Made by a program: the position numbers and the translations under genes. A stretch of 64,000 bases of DNA, taken from positions 434,001-498,000 of the forward strand of contig JBBPSI010000003.1 of assembly GCA_038093515.1 (NCBI GenBank), read 5' to 3'. The DNA comes from Butyriboletus loyo (lineage: Eukaryota > Basidiomycota > Agaricomycetes > Boletales > Boletaceae). Within the stretch, counting starts at the first letter, position 1. Every line of letters starts with the position of its first letter. The notes beneath the pieces are model-generated. The model did not search any database, had not been told where the DNA came from, and saw nothing but the letters and a program-made list of their open reading frames with translations. Positions 13,226 through 26,800 of this stretch are shown here, piece by piece.

Positions 13226-13309
13226 GGCTACCTAGCGCAATGGTAGCGCGTTTGGCTTCGATTGCCCAACGGTACCAAAAGGTTGCAGGTTCGAGTCCTG
13301 CGGTGGTCA
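13226..13309 (+). tRNA. tRNA-Arg(UCG): tRNA-Arg (anticodon UCG), intron-containing
   Basis: GGCTACC pairs with GGTGGTC, with discriminator A13309. The anticodon stem TTTGG/CCAAA encloses CT-TCG-A, a 12-nt intron at 13262-13273, and A. The T-arm carries GGTTCGAGTCC. It starts 138 bp upstream of the divergent ubiquitin protease start. It is identical, intron included, to the gene on the other strand at 15855-15938. Confidence 0.93.
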
Positions 13310-13511
13310 TTACTTTTTGTTCGACTTTCATTAGATCTTCGCGCACGTGACGATGACAGCACTACGCGAACTCAGGCGCGTCAAGCGACGAGCACCATAT
13401 TCATCGTCGTGTCCTCTGCCCGCGCACCACACTTGACGAGCACGGACGTGGATCCAGAATTACTACTCCATCTCCACAAAATCCGCTCTCCACGTAACCC
13501 AGGCCACCACC

Positions 13512-15781
<2,270 letters not shown>

Positions 15782-15854
15782 CACGAGAAACGATTTGTAT
15801 TGTGTTACGTGGTTACCGCTTCCTTGGTTTTATCGCGCGAATGAAGTAAAAAGA

Positions 15855-15938
15855 TGACCACCGCAGGACTCGAACCTGCAACCTTTTGGTACCGTTGGGC
15901 AATCGAAGCCAAACGCGCTACCATTGCGCTAGGTAGCC
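15855..15938 (-). tRNA. tRNA-Arg(UCG): tRNA-Arg (anticodon UCG), intron-containing, second copy
   Basis: It is the exact reverse complement of 13226-13309 over all 84 bases, including the 12-nt intron. It lies 73 bp past the CDC7 stop codon. Flanking bases differ between the copies, so the identity is limited to the tRNA gene itself. Confidence 0.93.
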
Positions 15939-16037
15939 TTGACATTCGGACCTCCCCCCAAAATCAATGCGTTCGAGAGCGTCCCATTCAAATACGTACG
16001 CTCGAGTTACGTCCGACTCTGAGCCTTCGACTTCAAC

Positions 16038-16701
16038 ATGGCGCTTAATTGGGTGACGATTGTTGATGCAAGACCCCTGCTGCTGCAGGGGGAAAACCTC
16101 ATCGAGAACATCAATAACGTCAAATGCAACCTCACCGTCCCAGCCACACCGTCACCCCCTGGAATGAGAGGCGGGCCGTTGAAGAAGCTCGAGGCAATCG
16201 GCGCCATGACCCTCACAGATCAACGGGTATGCGCTGGCACATGCATTACTCAGACACACCTTAATGATTATCCCCACCGGAGAACAGCTCATCTGGACTA
16301 ACCCCGACGCCAAGTCGTCCTTCAAGTCGTTGACGATACCCCTCCCTTCGATTCTCTCCTCCAAGTTCGAGCAGCCCGTATTTGGGTCGAACTACCTCAC
16401 GATCGGCGTGAAACCCACGCCTGAAGGTGATTTGACGGATGGAACTACACTCGAAATCAGGTTCCTGGATACGGGGATGTTCAGATTTGTGAATATTCTG
16501 GAGAAGACGCGTGAGAGGGTGATATTTATGAGGAGACAGTCGGTCGAGGACGAGGAACATTTACGTTCGTGCCATTTACGTTTTTGGTCGGTTCTGTCTG
16601 TTCATGAACATGCCCTTACAGCCGAGTATACATATCCTAGCACGTCCTCAGCGAGCGGACGCGCAGCCTATGCAGATCTTCCTCCAGGTTATGATGGCTG
16701 A
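16038..16701 (+). CDS. WBP2-like GRAM-domain protein with PPxY motif
   Basis: Exons 16038-16226, 16288-16564 and 16622-16701 give 181 residues. Residues 1-130 fit the GRAM/PH-like fold of WW-domain-binding protein 2: MTLTDQRLIWTN, FKSLTIPLPSI and EQPVFGSNYL align with the human protein's KQPVFGANYI region. The protein ends in LPPGYDG, a PPxY motif that could bind WW domains of Nedd4/Rsp5-type ubiquitin ligases (inference). It is much shorter than animal WBP2, which has several PPxY repeats. Intron 1 uses the acceptor at 16287; the nearer AG at 16253 would leave only a 27-nt intron and the wrong frame. Intron 2 has a GTTCGT donor. Confidence 0.82.
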
Positions 16702-17133
16702 AGAGGGTATCCTCACGTTTAGAGATCGACTAGAGACCGACGATCGTACCTCATCCTTCATGAGACGAACTGTAACCGTAGAACCCGGCAACTGTTTGGT
16801 TTGTGACTCTCTCGCCGGGATAAATTAGTGTTAGTGATAAAGGGGATGAAAGTTTTTATCGGAACCTCGGAATATTGCATTTTCAAGCAATCCGCTGCAT
16901 GCATTATCGTCTTTCTTCCTCGGCATGCGACTTTCATGTTCGAACGCTCGAGGTAGCCTGAGAATGTCGGGTACATTGTAAGTTAAAAGATGCATAGGTA
17001 ACAAAAAATGCAACTGGGTTCCCGCCCAAAGCCCCTGGTCCCTTTGAGCAAGTATGAACTAAGCGTAACGAAATCATAACGACCTAATGTTTCACCTCTG
17101 CTCCCAGCATATTGGCAGTAAAACAGTTGTTGG

Positions 17134-17215
17134 TAGCCGAGTGTAGCCGAGTGGTACTGACGGATTCTGACCACTGACCGTTTCACTTGTTGCAGGTTCA
17201 AGCTTTCAAGCCTGC
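17134..17215 (+). pseudogene. tRNA-like remnant with duplicated A- and B-box regions
   Basis: The A-box-like TAGCCGAGTG occurs twice in exact tandem at 17134-17143 and 17144-17153. About 40 bases later the stem GCAGG (17192-17196) faces CCTGC (17211-17215) around TTCAAGC-TTTCAAG, a T-loop doubled from 7 to 14 bases. Between them, ACGG and CCGT (around 17159 and 17178) could form a stem around ATTCTGA. The layout is that of a Pol III tRNA gene, possibly glutamine-like, but no acceptor stem pairs cleanly. Rest of the 16702-17402 gap: nothing coding seen. Confidence 0.35.
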
Positions 17216-17402
17216 TTTCTCAAGTTCATCAGCCAGTTCTTTCAGCGTTTCAGAATCGAGTGCATCTAACCAATAATGATACAGATGAACGGAGGTAAAT
17301 GAGCGAGTAATGATCAAAAGTCAAGTTGATCCCAATATATAATCTGTACTTATGAACCGGGGAAAGACGCAGTTATAACAATGTGATGATCAACGCCCTC
17401 GA

Positions 17403-20400
17403 CTAGATGTCCCTCCCCTGGCCCTCCCGGCCAAATAGTCGAGGTATGCCACCGTCTTCCCGAACGCTACCATGAAGGCTACGGGGGTGTGTGGAATCGA
17501 GAGCGACTCCAGCTGCTGCCCAAGACGTTAAACTTGGGATTAAAGACGTAAGTTTCGGAGAGGAGACTCGGGGTGGCTGAGAATGCGGGATGTTCAAACT
17601 ATCATTAGAAACAGGAGGACAAGGATGCCCAAGAGCGGAGTCTGGTATCGAAACTTGTGGCGCAGGCAAAGTATGAGCAACTCCGGAGATCGTGTGCGAC
17701 GCAACTTGTTTGAAGTTTTGCACCGTTCGGCTTAGCGTCCGTAATACCGATGTACGTTCCAACCAAGGCCCAACTGGTTCAGCAGGATGAGCAGCGCTCC
17801 CATTCCTGCCCCCACCTTGATTCATGAACGTCGAGTGAATAGAAGAATCCGAGAGACCACGCCGGCGGACGGTGCGTTCAAGTAGAGGACCAGGGATATC
17901 ATCTGTCTCCGAATCTTCGATACTCCGGGAGGAAACAGACGGAGCGTCAAGGATTGCATCCACGTCTCGTGAAAGCTGGGACGGTTTTCGTTTCCTGACT
18001 GCAGATCTGCCTATGGTGGCCCTGCCAGTCTCTACTGGTTCCGCCGTTAGAAATGCAGACTGGACACGACGAGGTACACGAGGCAGGACAACCCATGGTT
18101 CTGACGCGTCATCTGGGTGTGGTGCACCCGCGAAGATGCCCATTACGCTATGGACATTGGTTTGTCTCGACGCAGATGGATGGGGAAGAGTATGTAGACT
18201 TGGAAGATGACCATGTGACCCCTCATTATCCGGATGTGCCGAGAACATGTTGGTCACCGATTTGCCAGCACTATTCACAGAAAATTCGACGTTAACCGTA
18301 GTAGCAGAAGCCGCAAGTGCTGGGCCGATCTTTGGCACAGGACGTGAGATGCCAATGCTTCCATAGCCTCTGCTAGTTGACCGTGAAGGTGTTCGCGTCG
18401 TAGAAGGCAGTAGGTTCGCATCGTGCGACGAAGAACTGAAAAGCTTCGAGAATGGGGCCATCCAACTTGCTCCGATCTCCTTTCTCTCCTTTTCCATCGC
18501 CTCTGCTTTCGCCGGATCAAGCGCCATCTCGCTGACTTTGGCTGCAATAGTTGGCTCGAGTATGACATCGTTCAGAGTGACTCGCATTTGACCCATTTCA
18601 TCGAGGACTTCCCTGAATAGCTTGAACAACCCTCGAAGATCCTTCCGTGTGCACAATGTGGTTATCTTATCGTCTTCGAGCCACACGCGATACTGCACCC
18701 GGAGATGCGAGACATCCGATAAAATATTACCAACAGTTGTTCGGGAAAGGTGCTTGACGTCTGCGCCACGCAGGTGCTGACGTTTGAGGCGGTTCGTGAG
18801 CGTAAGAGCGTCAGCCTGTGTCATGCGATGGAGGAGAGAGTGCATGCGCTCCAAAAGGCTGGACATTGGCGAGCCAATACCATCAAGCAGTGACGAGGAA
18901 TCCGAATGCCCGTCGTGAGGGAAGATAGACGACTGATCCATAAAGGATGGTGACATTTGGCTGATACCAGGGCATCGGTCGGTCTGTACGGCTTTCGTTG
19001 CTTGATTCGAGTGCAATAGCCCCTGATCATCTTCTGGTTCGTTATCCGTGTCGAGGCTGTGATTGGACGGTGGGTATTGGGGTTGAGGATGCGCGAGACT
19101 GGTATACTTCGTGGCTGAAGCCAATAAAGAGTCTGCAGGAGAGAGTGGTCTACGACCAGTCTCGGGAGTCAATGGCTCCTAGCGACGAGAGTGAGCTAGA
19201 CTAACATGAGACGAGGGACACTTACGTATGCACGGCGGGATCGTGACTCGACACTGGATGGACGTCCTGTGGAGCCAAAAAGCTTTGACTCTTGTAAGGC
19301 AACGCATTAAACTAAAACCGTGTTCCTTACCGAGTTTTTAACAAAGGAAGACGGCCCACTCGACGTTTGACAGTGTTTCGATGGAGTCTCGACTAGCCAC
19401 CGGTCAGCCTCTGCAACTCCAAAGATATGTAAATTTTACCTCGTATAGGTGGGGCGATTCTCTGTTCTCCCAATTCCCTCTGTAACGCCTGCAGATCCTC
19501 ACGCGATTCTGTCAATATTTTATGCAACTCCATGTTGTCCGCTTTCAGCATCTCATTGTCTACCACCAAAGACTCGATGACTTTGATGACTTCCGGATCT
19601 TCTTCCGCAGCGGACTTGGAGACATGCTAAAAGACCGGAAATGAATGACACGACGCAAAGTCGATCACTGGAAGACGAACGGGAATTTGAAGATTCTCCA
19701 GCCTGGAGCGTACGTCCTGTAAGAGTGACTCTGAAGACTCTATACGTTGTACGCGTCTGATCTCGAGGTCATCTTGCAATCGGTGGACTTCAGCCTGCAG
19801 TTTGTCTAGATGGAACTGTGAATTGGCATCTCAATCTATCTTTTCGGGAATTATCTACCTGCGCGATCCTTGAGGGCAGCCAGACGCGACTCTGCAAGCT
19901 TCGCCCGCTGAGTCTGGCTGTCACGTTCTTGCTGAATATCGTCATTCTCCTGGAGGAGAGCAGATAGCCTGGTGTCCAACCCCACAGTACGCGCTTGATG
20001 AGCGCTCAATCTCGAGACTGCACTGCGTGCCTCCTCCAATTCATGCAACAAGGTCTTATTTGACGCCTCGGTAATCTCATTGTTCAGAAGTGCCTGCGTG
20101 AACCGCTGCACGAGGCCTGTCAAGACGGCGACGTGCGAACCCAAAATGGACGTGAAGGACTGACCTTCTCGAACACCGCATTCTCTTTCAACACCACGGC
20201 TACTCGTGCATCCACTTCGGCCTGGTCTATCCCGGCGTCCCGAGGCGCGGCCTCTTGCGTAACTTTGCGTAGCGCAGAACCACTCAGCTGTGTTTGGGGT
20301 GAGGACATGGACGTCATGGAGCGTGCACGTGAAACTAACCTCGTGCCTGCGTACATACGCCTCATGGCGCTGTAGCAATGCAGACCCGACCTCTGTGACG

Positions 20401-20685
20401 GGGATTGGCATACTGGGTGTGTCCGCCTTGGTATTCAGACGCACCTGCACTAAGAACAAGCCTGCTCTCGAGCTTGGATTTGAGAGCAAGCCAGGCCAAT
20501 GTAGCGTCGCAGTCTTCGCTCCCACAACAGCAACATATCTGCCTCTGAGGCTCGGGGGAGGGCACCCTGGAGAAGTTGGTGAGGGCAAGCGTGAGGTCGT
20601 CGATGGTGCTCGTTGCATGGTCGAGACTGCTGGCCAAGGGGGAGTCTGGGGTAGCGGGACGGTAGTCTGAGGAGTCGACCTGCAT
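17403..20685 (-). CDS. large coiled-coil protein of unknown function
   Basis: Nine exons on the minus strand (20685-20445, 20392-20340, 20287-20165, 20105-19859, 19805-19681, 19626-19440, 19392-19331, 19288-19226, 19178-17403) keep phase throughout and give 958 residues. The N-terminal 60 residues carry QICCCCGSEDC. Residues about 90-340 are predicted helical and coiled (LLHELEEARSAVSRL, LQAEVHRLQDDLEIRR, DNEMLKADNMELHKIL). A second helical patch lies near 500-600 (SSLLERMHSLLHRMTQADALTL). The rest is Ser/Pro-rich and disordered. It may be a structural or cytoskeletal adaptor, but I recognise no family. Alternative acceptors at 20152 and 19844 break the frame, so 20105 and 19805 were chosen. 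Intron 7 is only 42 nt. Confidence 0.72.
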
Positions 20686-20871
20686 CTGGAATGGGACGGA
20701 AAGAGAGACATGAAATGTTTAATTATGCGGGGTCCTGACCACAGAGGGACGAATGCATTCGTGGGAATTTTCAGATACAGATCAGAAAATCGGATTAGCA
20801 ACTGCTATAGTAAAAGTGATACACCACGGTGGAGAGAAGAAATATATTATACTACATCCCAGCTCCAAACC

Positions 20872-23800
20872 TCACTCCAATCCAACAATTTTGAGCACCA
20901 GCTCCGAAATCCACGCAGAAATCATACCCCATTGGCTTCTGTTGAGTGCCAGAAATTGGAAGCTCGTTGCCAGTCCTTCCATGTTCAGTTCTTCCAGTCG
21001 CTTCCTCAACCCCTGTGCCCCTTCGTCGACAGTACTCAGCGTGGACACCGACCCCCCTCGCACAGCCATAGCGTGTAGAGGATCCTGTGAGAGGCGGAAG
21101 ATATGCGACACAGCCCTGATGATTGACGCGTTGCCCGAGACAGCAAACGCCTCCTTGATTCTGTCCTGTAATGTGTCGTAACTGTAGTGCGAGGCAACGA
21201 GTCAAATAAAATCAAAGCCAGAGAAAAACTGTCGCACATCATAGATAATAGCTCCGGATAAGCAATGCTAACGTCCAAAAGTAGGTTATACAGCATCTCC
21301 GTTTCAGCGTCATTGCCTTGTGCAGTCGTGAGCATGGTGGTGGCGAAAGAAACCACGAGTAATGCTGCCGTGCTGTCCGTGATCGGAAGCATATCAACCT
21401 CGACACGCGGGACGAAATCACTGTCATGTGACGGTCTTGTGGCAGGGGTGAACTCTTCTGCACGGCAATCTTGCAAAAGTCTGATATATGACTCGCGAGT
21501 GGTGGAGAACGGAATCAAAGCAACGAAGTAACCCAATGCATCGGGAGACAATACATATGGTGCACCTTCGGGAGGTTGCTCGCCGCAGCGCACAGCGACA
21601 GAGAGCAAACTTCTGAGGACAGTCTCCGCAGAGGATTTCAGGTGACTGTGACGGACGCCCTTGAAAATGATAGAGGCCAAGGAGAAAGAGAAACTGGACT
21701 CGAAGGATAGGCATAACAGGCGGTCCAGTTGGCACACCGTGTCCTCGAGCTGCGTGCGACCATCCAAGAGGACATTGGGGATCGTGTTTTCATCAAATGC
21801 ACCATGCAGCTCAAGCGTTTCGGTCGTTGCACGTAAGAGGTCCGCAGCTTCGGCGTAGATGGAGGTGTAACTGGACTGAAGTAGGGCAACCGCAAGCCAA
21901 AACACCTGGCAGAGGTACCGCGATCCCTCCGGCAATGAGGGAACCACCTTGCAGATGCATCGAAGCATGCAAACCACAGCTATCGCGTCCGTCTCAATAG
22001 ACTGACCCAGGGCGGTTTTAAACGCCACGAGCATCTGATAAACAAGATCATCGTCCACCTCCGAAGTTGCCAGTGTGCCGAGCACAAGGAATGCCCTTGC
22101 TTGTATCGCCGTGGGGAGTTGAAAAGCCGTCGATGTAGCCAAGCTCATCCAGCGCGCTCGCCAGACATTCAAGACCCCTGAAATGCAGGTGAATTTGACA
22201 AAGGCGGGTACCGGCTAAGCAGTTCTTACCTTTTGAACCTGCTGTAACTTCGACGATCCTAACGAGCAATCGTGTCAAAGCTTCTTGAGAATCGATCATT
22301 GCCTTGTCGTTAGGTGGGTCGTAGTTGCAGTATTCGCTCGTGCTGGACTGCCGAGTAAGACCGAACAACTGGAGGCTCTCGATAGTGATGAGCTCGTCCA
22401 TCAGTGCGCGCAGATCGGGCCCATTTGCATCTTCTGCTCTGGCGAGGAAAAGCGACTGCAGGAAGTTTATGATAATACCGTAAACAGATTTTCGCACGAG
22501 GGTTTGTCCAGTTCCAGCGACTAAAGTGACGATATGGCAAATATCCGGGACGTACAGCTGGTCAAAGGCTGCCTGTTTCGAGTGGTTGCTGGCGATAAGA
22601 GCAAACCGGGTCAGCGTAGCGATTTCATTCCAGTGGACATTCTCAGGCAAAGACCTCGAAGGTTTCAGGGATGTCTTTCCAAGGACCTTCCGTAGCTTGG
22701 AAAAGATCTTCCCCCGCACATTAATGGAGGCGAGTGCAGCTGCAGTTCGGGCAATTGTTTCACACCTACGCGAGCCGATACCACCGTCTGCTGCTGCCCG
22801 GATCAACTCGTCCAGAACAACATTCACGATTGTCGCATCCAGCTTCCCGATTTCGACCCAAATATGCTTGTGGATCACGGAAGAAATCTGGTAGGGTGCG
22901 TCAAGGTCGTCAAGGATACGACGGCAATGGGCAGTACACACCTCCAAGTCTGCGATCGTCAAGTCTATCAATGTGCGAATGCAGTCTCGCAGTCGTGCGC
23001 CCGAGTGCTCGTACAAGGGATTTGAAGGGTTGCAGAAATGAGCCAGATTTCTGACCCAAGGACTCATATACTGGAGACAGTTGATGCGCTGCGCGACACC
23101 AACCTTGTCCATTCCAGTGGAGATCACAGACAAGAAGTCTAGCGTGAGTTTCGGAGCGAATCCTGCAAGTCGGTCGCTTAGACTGGTGACAAAGGTAGAC
23201 AGGTCACCAGGAACAATGCCGGCTGACGAGGTGTTAGAAACGACATAAGACTATCCAGTTAAGCTCACCTTTGGACGCGATGATTGGGTTCTTGTCATAG
23301 TCAAGATATGAACAAATGGCGCCGAGAAGGTCATAAGCAGCACCGCTAAGTTCTTCTTGGTCCGAGTCAATATTAACCATACCCACGTGTAGAAGTGTGG
23401 CGGAGATATTAGAAAACCTTGGGAATCTCTCAATCCGTAGGACCTGAGTATCACGAAGTTGGCTCTTCGCAGACCTGATGGCCTGTAGGAGAATAGTAAG
23501 CCTTGGGAAATGGAAATGTCGTGTTATTAAAAGAGCATACCTTGACTATGTTGTCTCGATGCGGCGAGGAGAAATAAGATGTCACTCCTTGTCTGCTTAA
23601 CCTTATAATGAATTCGTGTGGGTCGAGGCCAGTCGAGACGTTGTACGCGTCGCTGACATCAGCCAACGATATAATCTCAGTTGATTTACATGAAAGAGAG
23701 AGCGAAATGACCACCGCCCGAATCTGTTCCGAGGGTCAAACTTATACGAATATCAGGGTCGAAGCTACGGACCGAAGTTATACGGATGTGGGTGAGCGCA

Positions 23801-26800
23801 ACCTCCATGTTGACTGGCATACGAATGTCATGGGCCTGTCTCATTGTCACCTCGGTGAAAATCATGTTGGTTTCCTGTTCCAGGGACGCTATGTTCCGTG
23901 TTACAACAAAACCTGTAATGATAATCTGGCACATACTAGGATACTCCAGGGCAGGCAGGCATGATTGGGGGACATGTTGCAGTAGCTCGGTGACCGAGGA
24001 ACAAGCCTTGATGCCGTTTGAGAAGATGGTGCCTGTCATGCGGGTTCAACGATTGCAATCATTTGTCCGAGGAGAAGAAGGGCAACCCGAACCTGCAGAT
24101 ATATTGTATATTCGTCTCAGGTAGCGTTGGGTCAACGAGTTGGCGTTCAAAAAGTAACCGCTCATGAACCGCTGGCGCACATCCATTGGTATGAGCTGGG
24201 AGCATGTCTTTAGCCATTGAACAGGGATCTCAGACGTAGACGTGAACGAAGTGCAGTCCAGGATAATCTCATAATGCCTTTTCCCGTACTCGGGGCTAGT
24301 CAACGTCTTTAGATCGTGTTAAGTAATGCACAGCTCTGAATTTTGATGTACACTTACCTTCAGAATATGATACATCAACAGTTCAATGTCCAGAGACTCT
24401 ACGTCTATCTTGCAGACACGCAACACGAAGATGACAGGTACATCCTAGAATAAGTGTAAGTGTTAGAGATGTCCAGCGTTGCATCTATCACTCACCTCCG
24501 CAACATCTGCAGAGACAAATATATCTCGGACGGGCTCAATATTGCGATGAGAGCAACGATTCATCAATTCAATGAATTCTCGATGTTCTGAGCTTTGGAG
24601 GAGAGAAAGACGTGGGACTTCAGGAGCTTCCTGGAGCTCAACGAGAAGGTTACATAATTGGTCCCATGCTCGTCTGGCGCCCATCGTCACCGAATCGTCC
24701 TCATTATTCGGCTTCACGTAGCTGAGCAGCTCCTTGCCGATCTTGTCTGCATGCTTGTCAAGGAAACGATGCAACACAATCATATCCGTGTCGTCTGCAG
24801 TGGTACCCAACCATTCACCAGCATCCTCCTCAGCAGCTGTTGCGGAGTATTTCTGCATATATAAAGATTGTATTAGTTTCGTTCATGTGTATGCTAAAAT
24901 CACTCACATTAACTTCGCTGAGAAATCGTGTGACATTGGTGATGTTCGCCGTCAAAAACTCATTTAGACAGACCATGTGTGCCTCCTTCGCAAAGAAAAT
25001 GTTGTTGGCCAGATTTTGCATGACTTTGGCAATGATCATGAGACCTCTTCGGATAACTCCGTCGTCTTTGGGCACCTCCACATCGACTATTTCCGGAGCG
25101 ACGATGGCAGGAGAAATGAAACTAGGAGGGAAATGAACAATGTTTCCTGTGTTCACCTCGATAATACTTACCGAAGAAATATGAAAGCACCAAGAGCAGC
25201 GAACTTCGATTCAGGCCAGACTTGATAACTGTCGAGCGTCAGATGACAGTGTTGGACAAATATCAACGCTTACACTGCTTTCGCTAAGTGGGCGCACACT
25301 TCGCGAAACATCCTCCAAGGGAATGAGTGAAGAAGCTTTGGGAGCGGGAGAAATACTTACGGTGGGAGGGCAGGCACGGAGGAACCGATGATCTCAAGGA
25401 AAGACGACGCAATGAACTCCACGTCTCGCTGATTCTGTTCCAACTTGTGTTTGAGAGTTTTTGCTGGGTCGAGATCATAGGCATGACCCGAGGGCATTGA
25501 CGTCATGGTCTTCATCAACGGTAGAATGAGACTACGGAGATAATTATAGCCGTGTATCCTCGCGAAGGCAGACAAAAATCTGGTACAGGTCGAGTTGCCT
25601 CTGAACAGGTCCGCGTCGCTGGCTATACGTGATGTTGGTTGACGCAGTTTTCGTGAGGCGAGACGTTACCTGTGTGTGCTATCTCTCGGTCTATCATTGT
25701 CTTGAGTAATGCTACCAGAGAGGCACGGGTGTCGAAGATATTCATGAGCACCGAGATCATCATGTCAACCTCGCTGGCTGGACAGCATTCACATATCACC
25801 ATGGCAAGCACCATCTAGATGTGCGTGAGCAAAAAGCTTTTGCCAACAAAGTGACAAATCGTACATCAGACCCTTTGACGAGCTACAAGAAAAGGCGTCA
25901 GGTCAAGGTTGAGCATTGTAACAAACAGTCATACCTCCCGCAGCTGATTCCGGCGAGCTTGCAGTTCTGGGTTACGTTGAGGCTCAAACTTCGTGCCCTT
26001 GCCCAATACGCGAGCAAAGACATGAACGAATATCATCCGTTTCCTGAGATCTGAATCGTAGGCCAATGTGATACAATGCTTCACACCGTTCTCAGAGTTG
26101 GCAACCACTAGATGGGAGAGTCCGGTAATGACTAGCTCTCGCAGGTCAGCTTCTTTCTGGGATGTCGGCATTCTCTGGGTGATGGTGAACTAGGCATCAA
26201 AGATTGTAAAATATGCGCGTTACCTTCTGCACCGAGGGGACGTCAGAGGTCGAGTCAGAGGTCTAAGACCATCATTAGGGAATGATGAAAAACGGAGAAA
26301 AAGAACGTACAAGTTGCTCTGACTGACATACATCAAGAGCCCTGAGAAGGACGTGAGAGTACCTGATGAATAGACGCGAGACCGCGTGCCCCAAGTCGTC
26401 ACCGTTGTGGGGCACACTGATGTCGATGGATTGTAACTTGAGACGATCAAGGAGCTGGACAGCCGTCCGCAAGGCAGACATATTGATGTCGTACTGAAGC
26501 TGAATAGCATCGGCTTCCAAATTCTGAAATCGGGATTTGTTCAAACACCGTCCTGATCGACATCCATGAGGAACTCACCAATAACGGATCCTGGAACCAT
26601 TCCATAATCGTGTCCAAAATTCGGTTTCGCGACAGATCATCCTTGTGAAGTGTTAGGGCATCTGATCGCTCACAAACACTGCAAACCAAGCTGCAAAATT
26701 TGATGCGAATACGGAATGAAGCTGGATCATTGAATCTCGAAATGAACCCAACAAGGACATGAAGCAGTGACCCGGGGTCAATGCTCAGGGCTTCGTCAGG

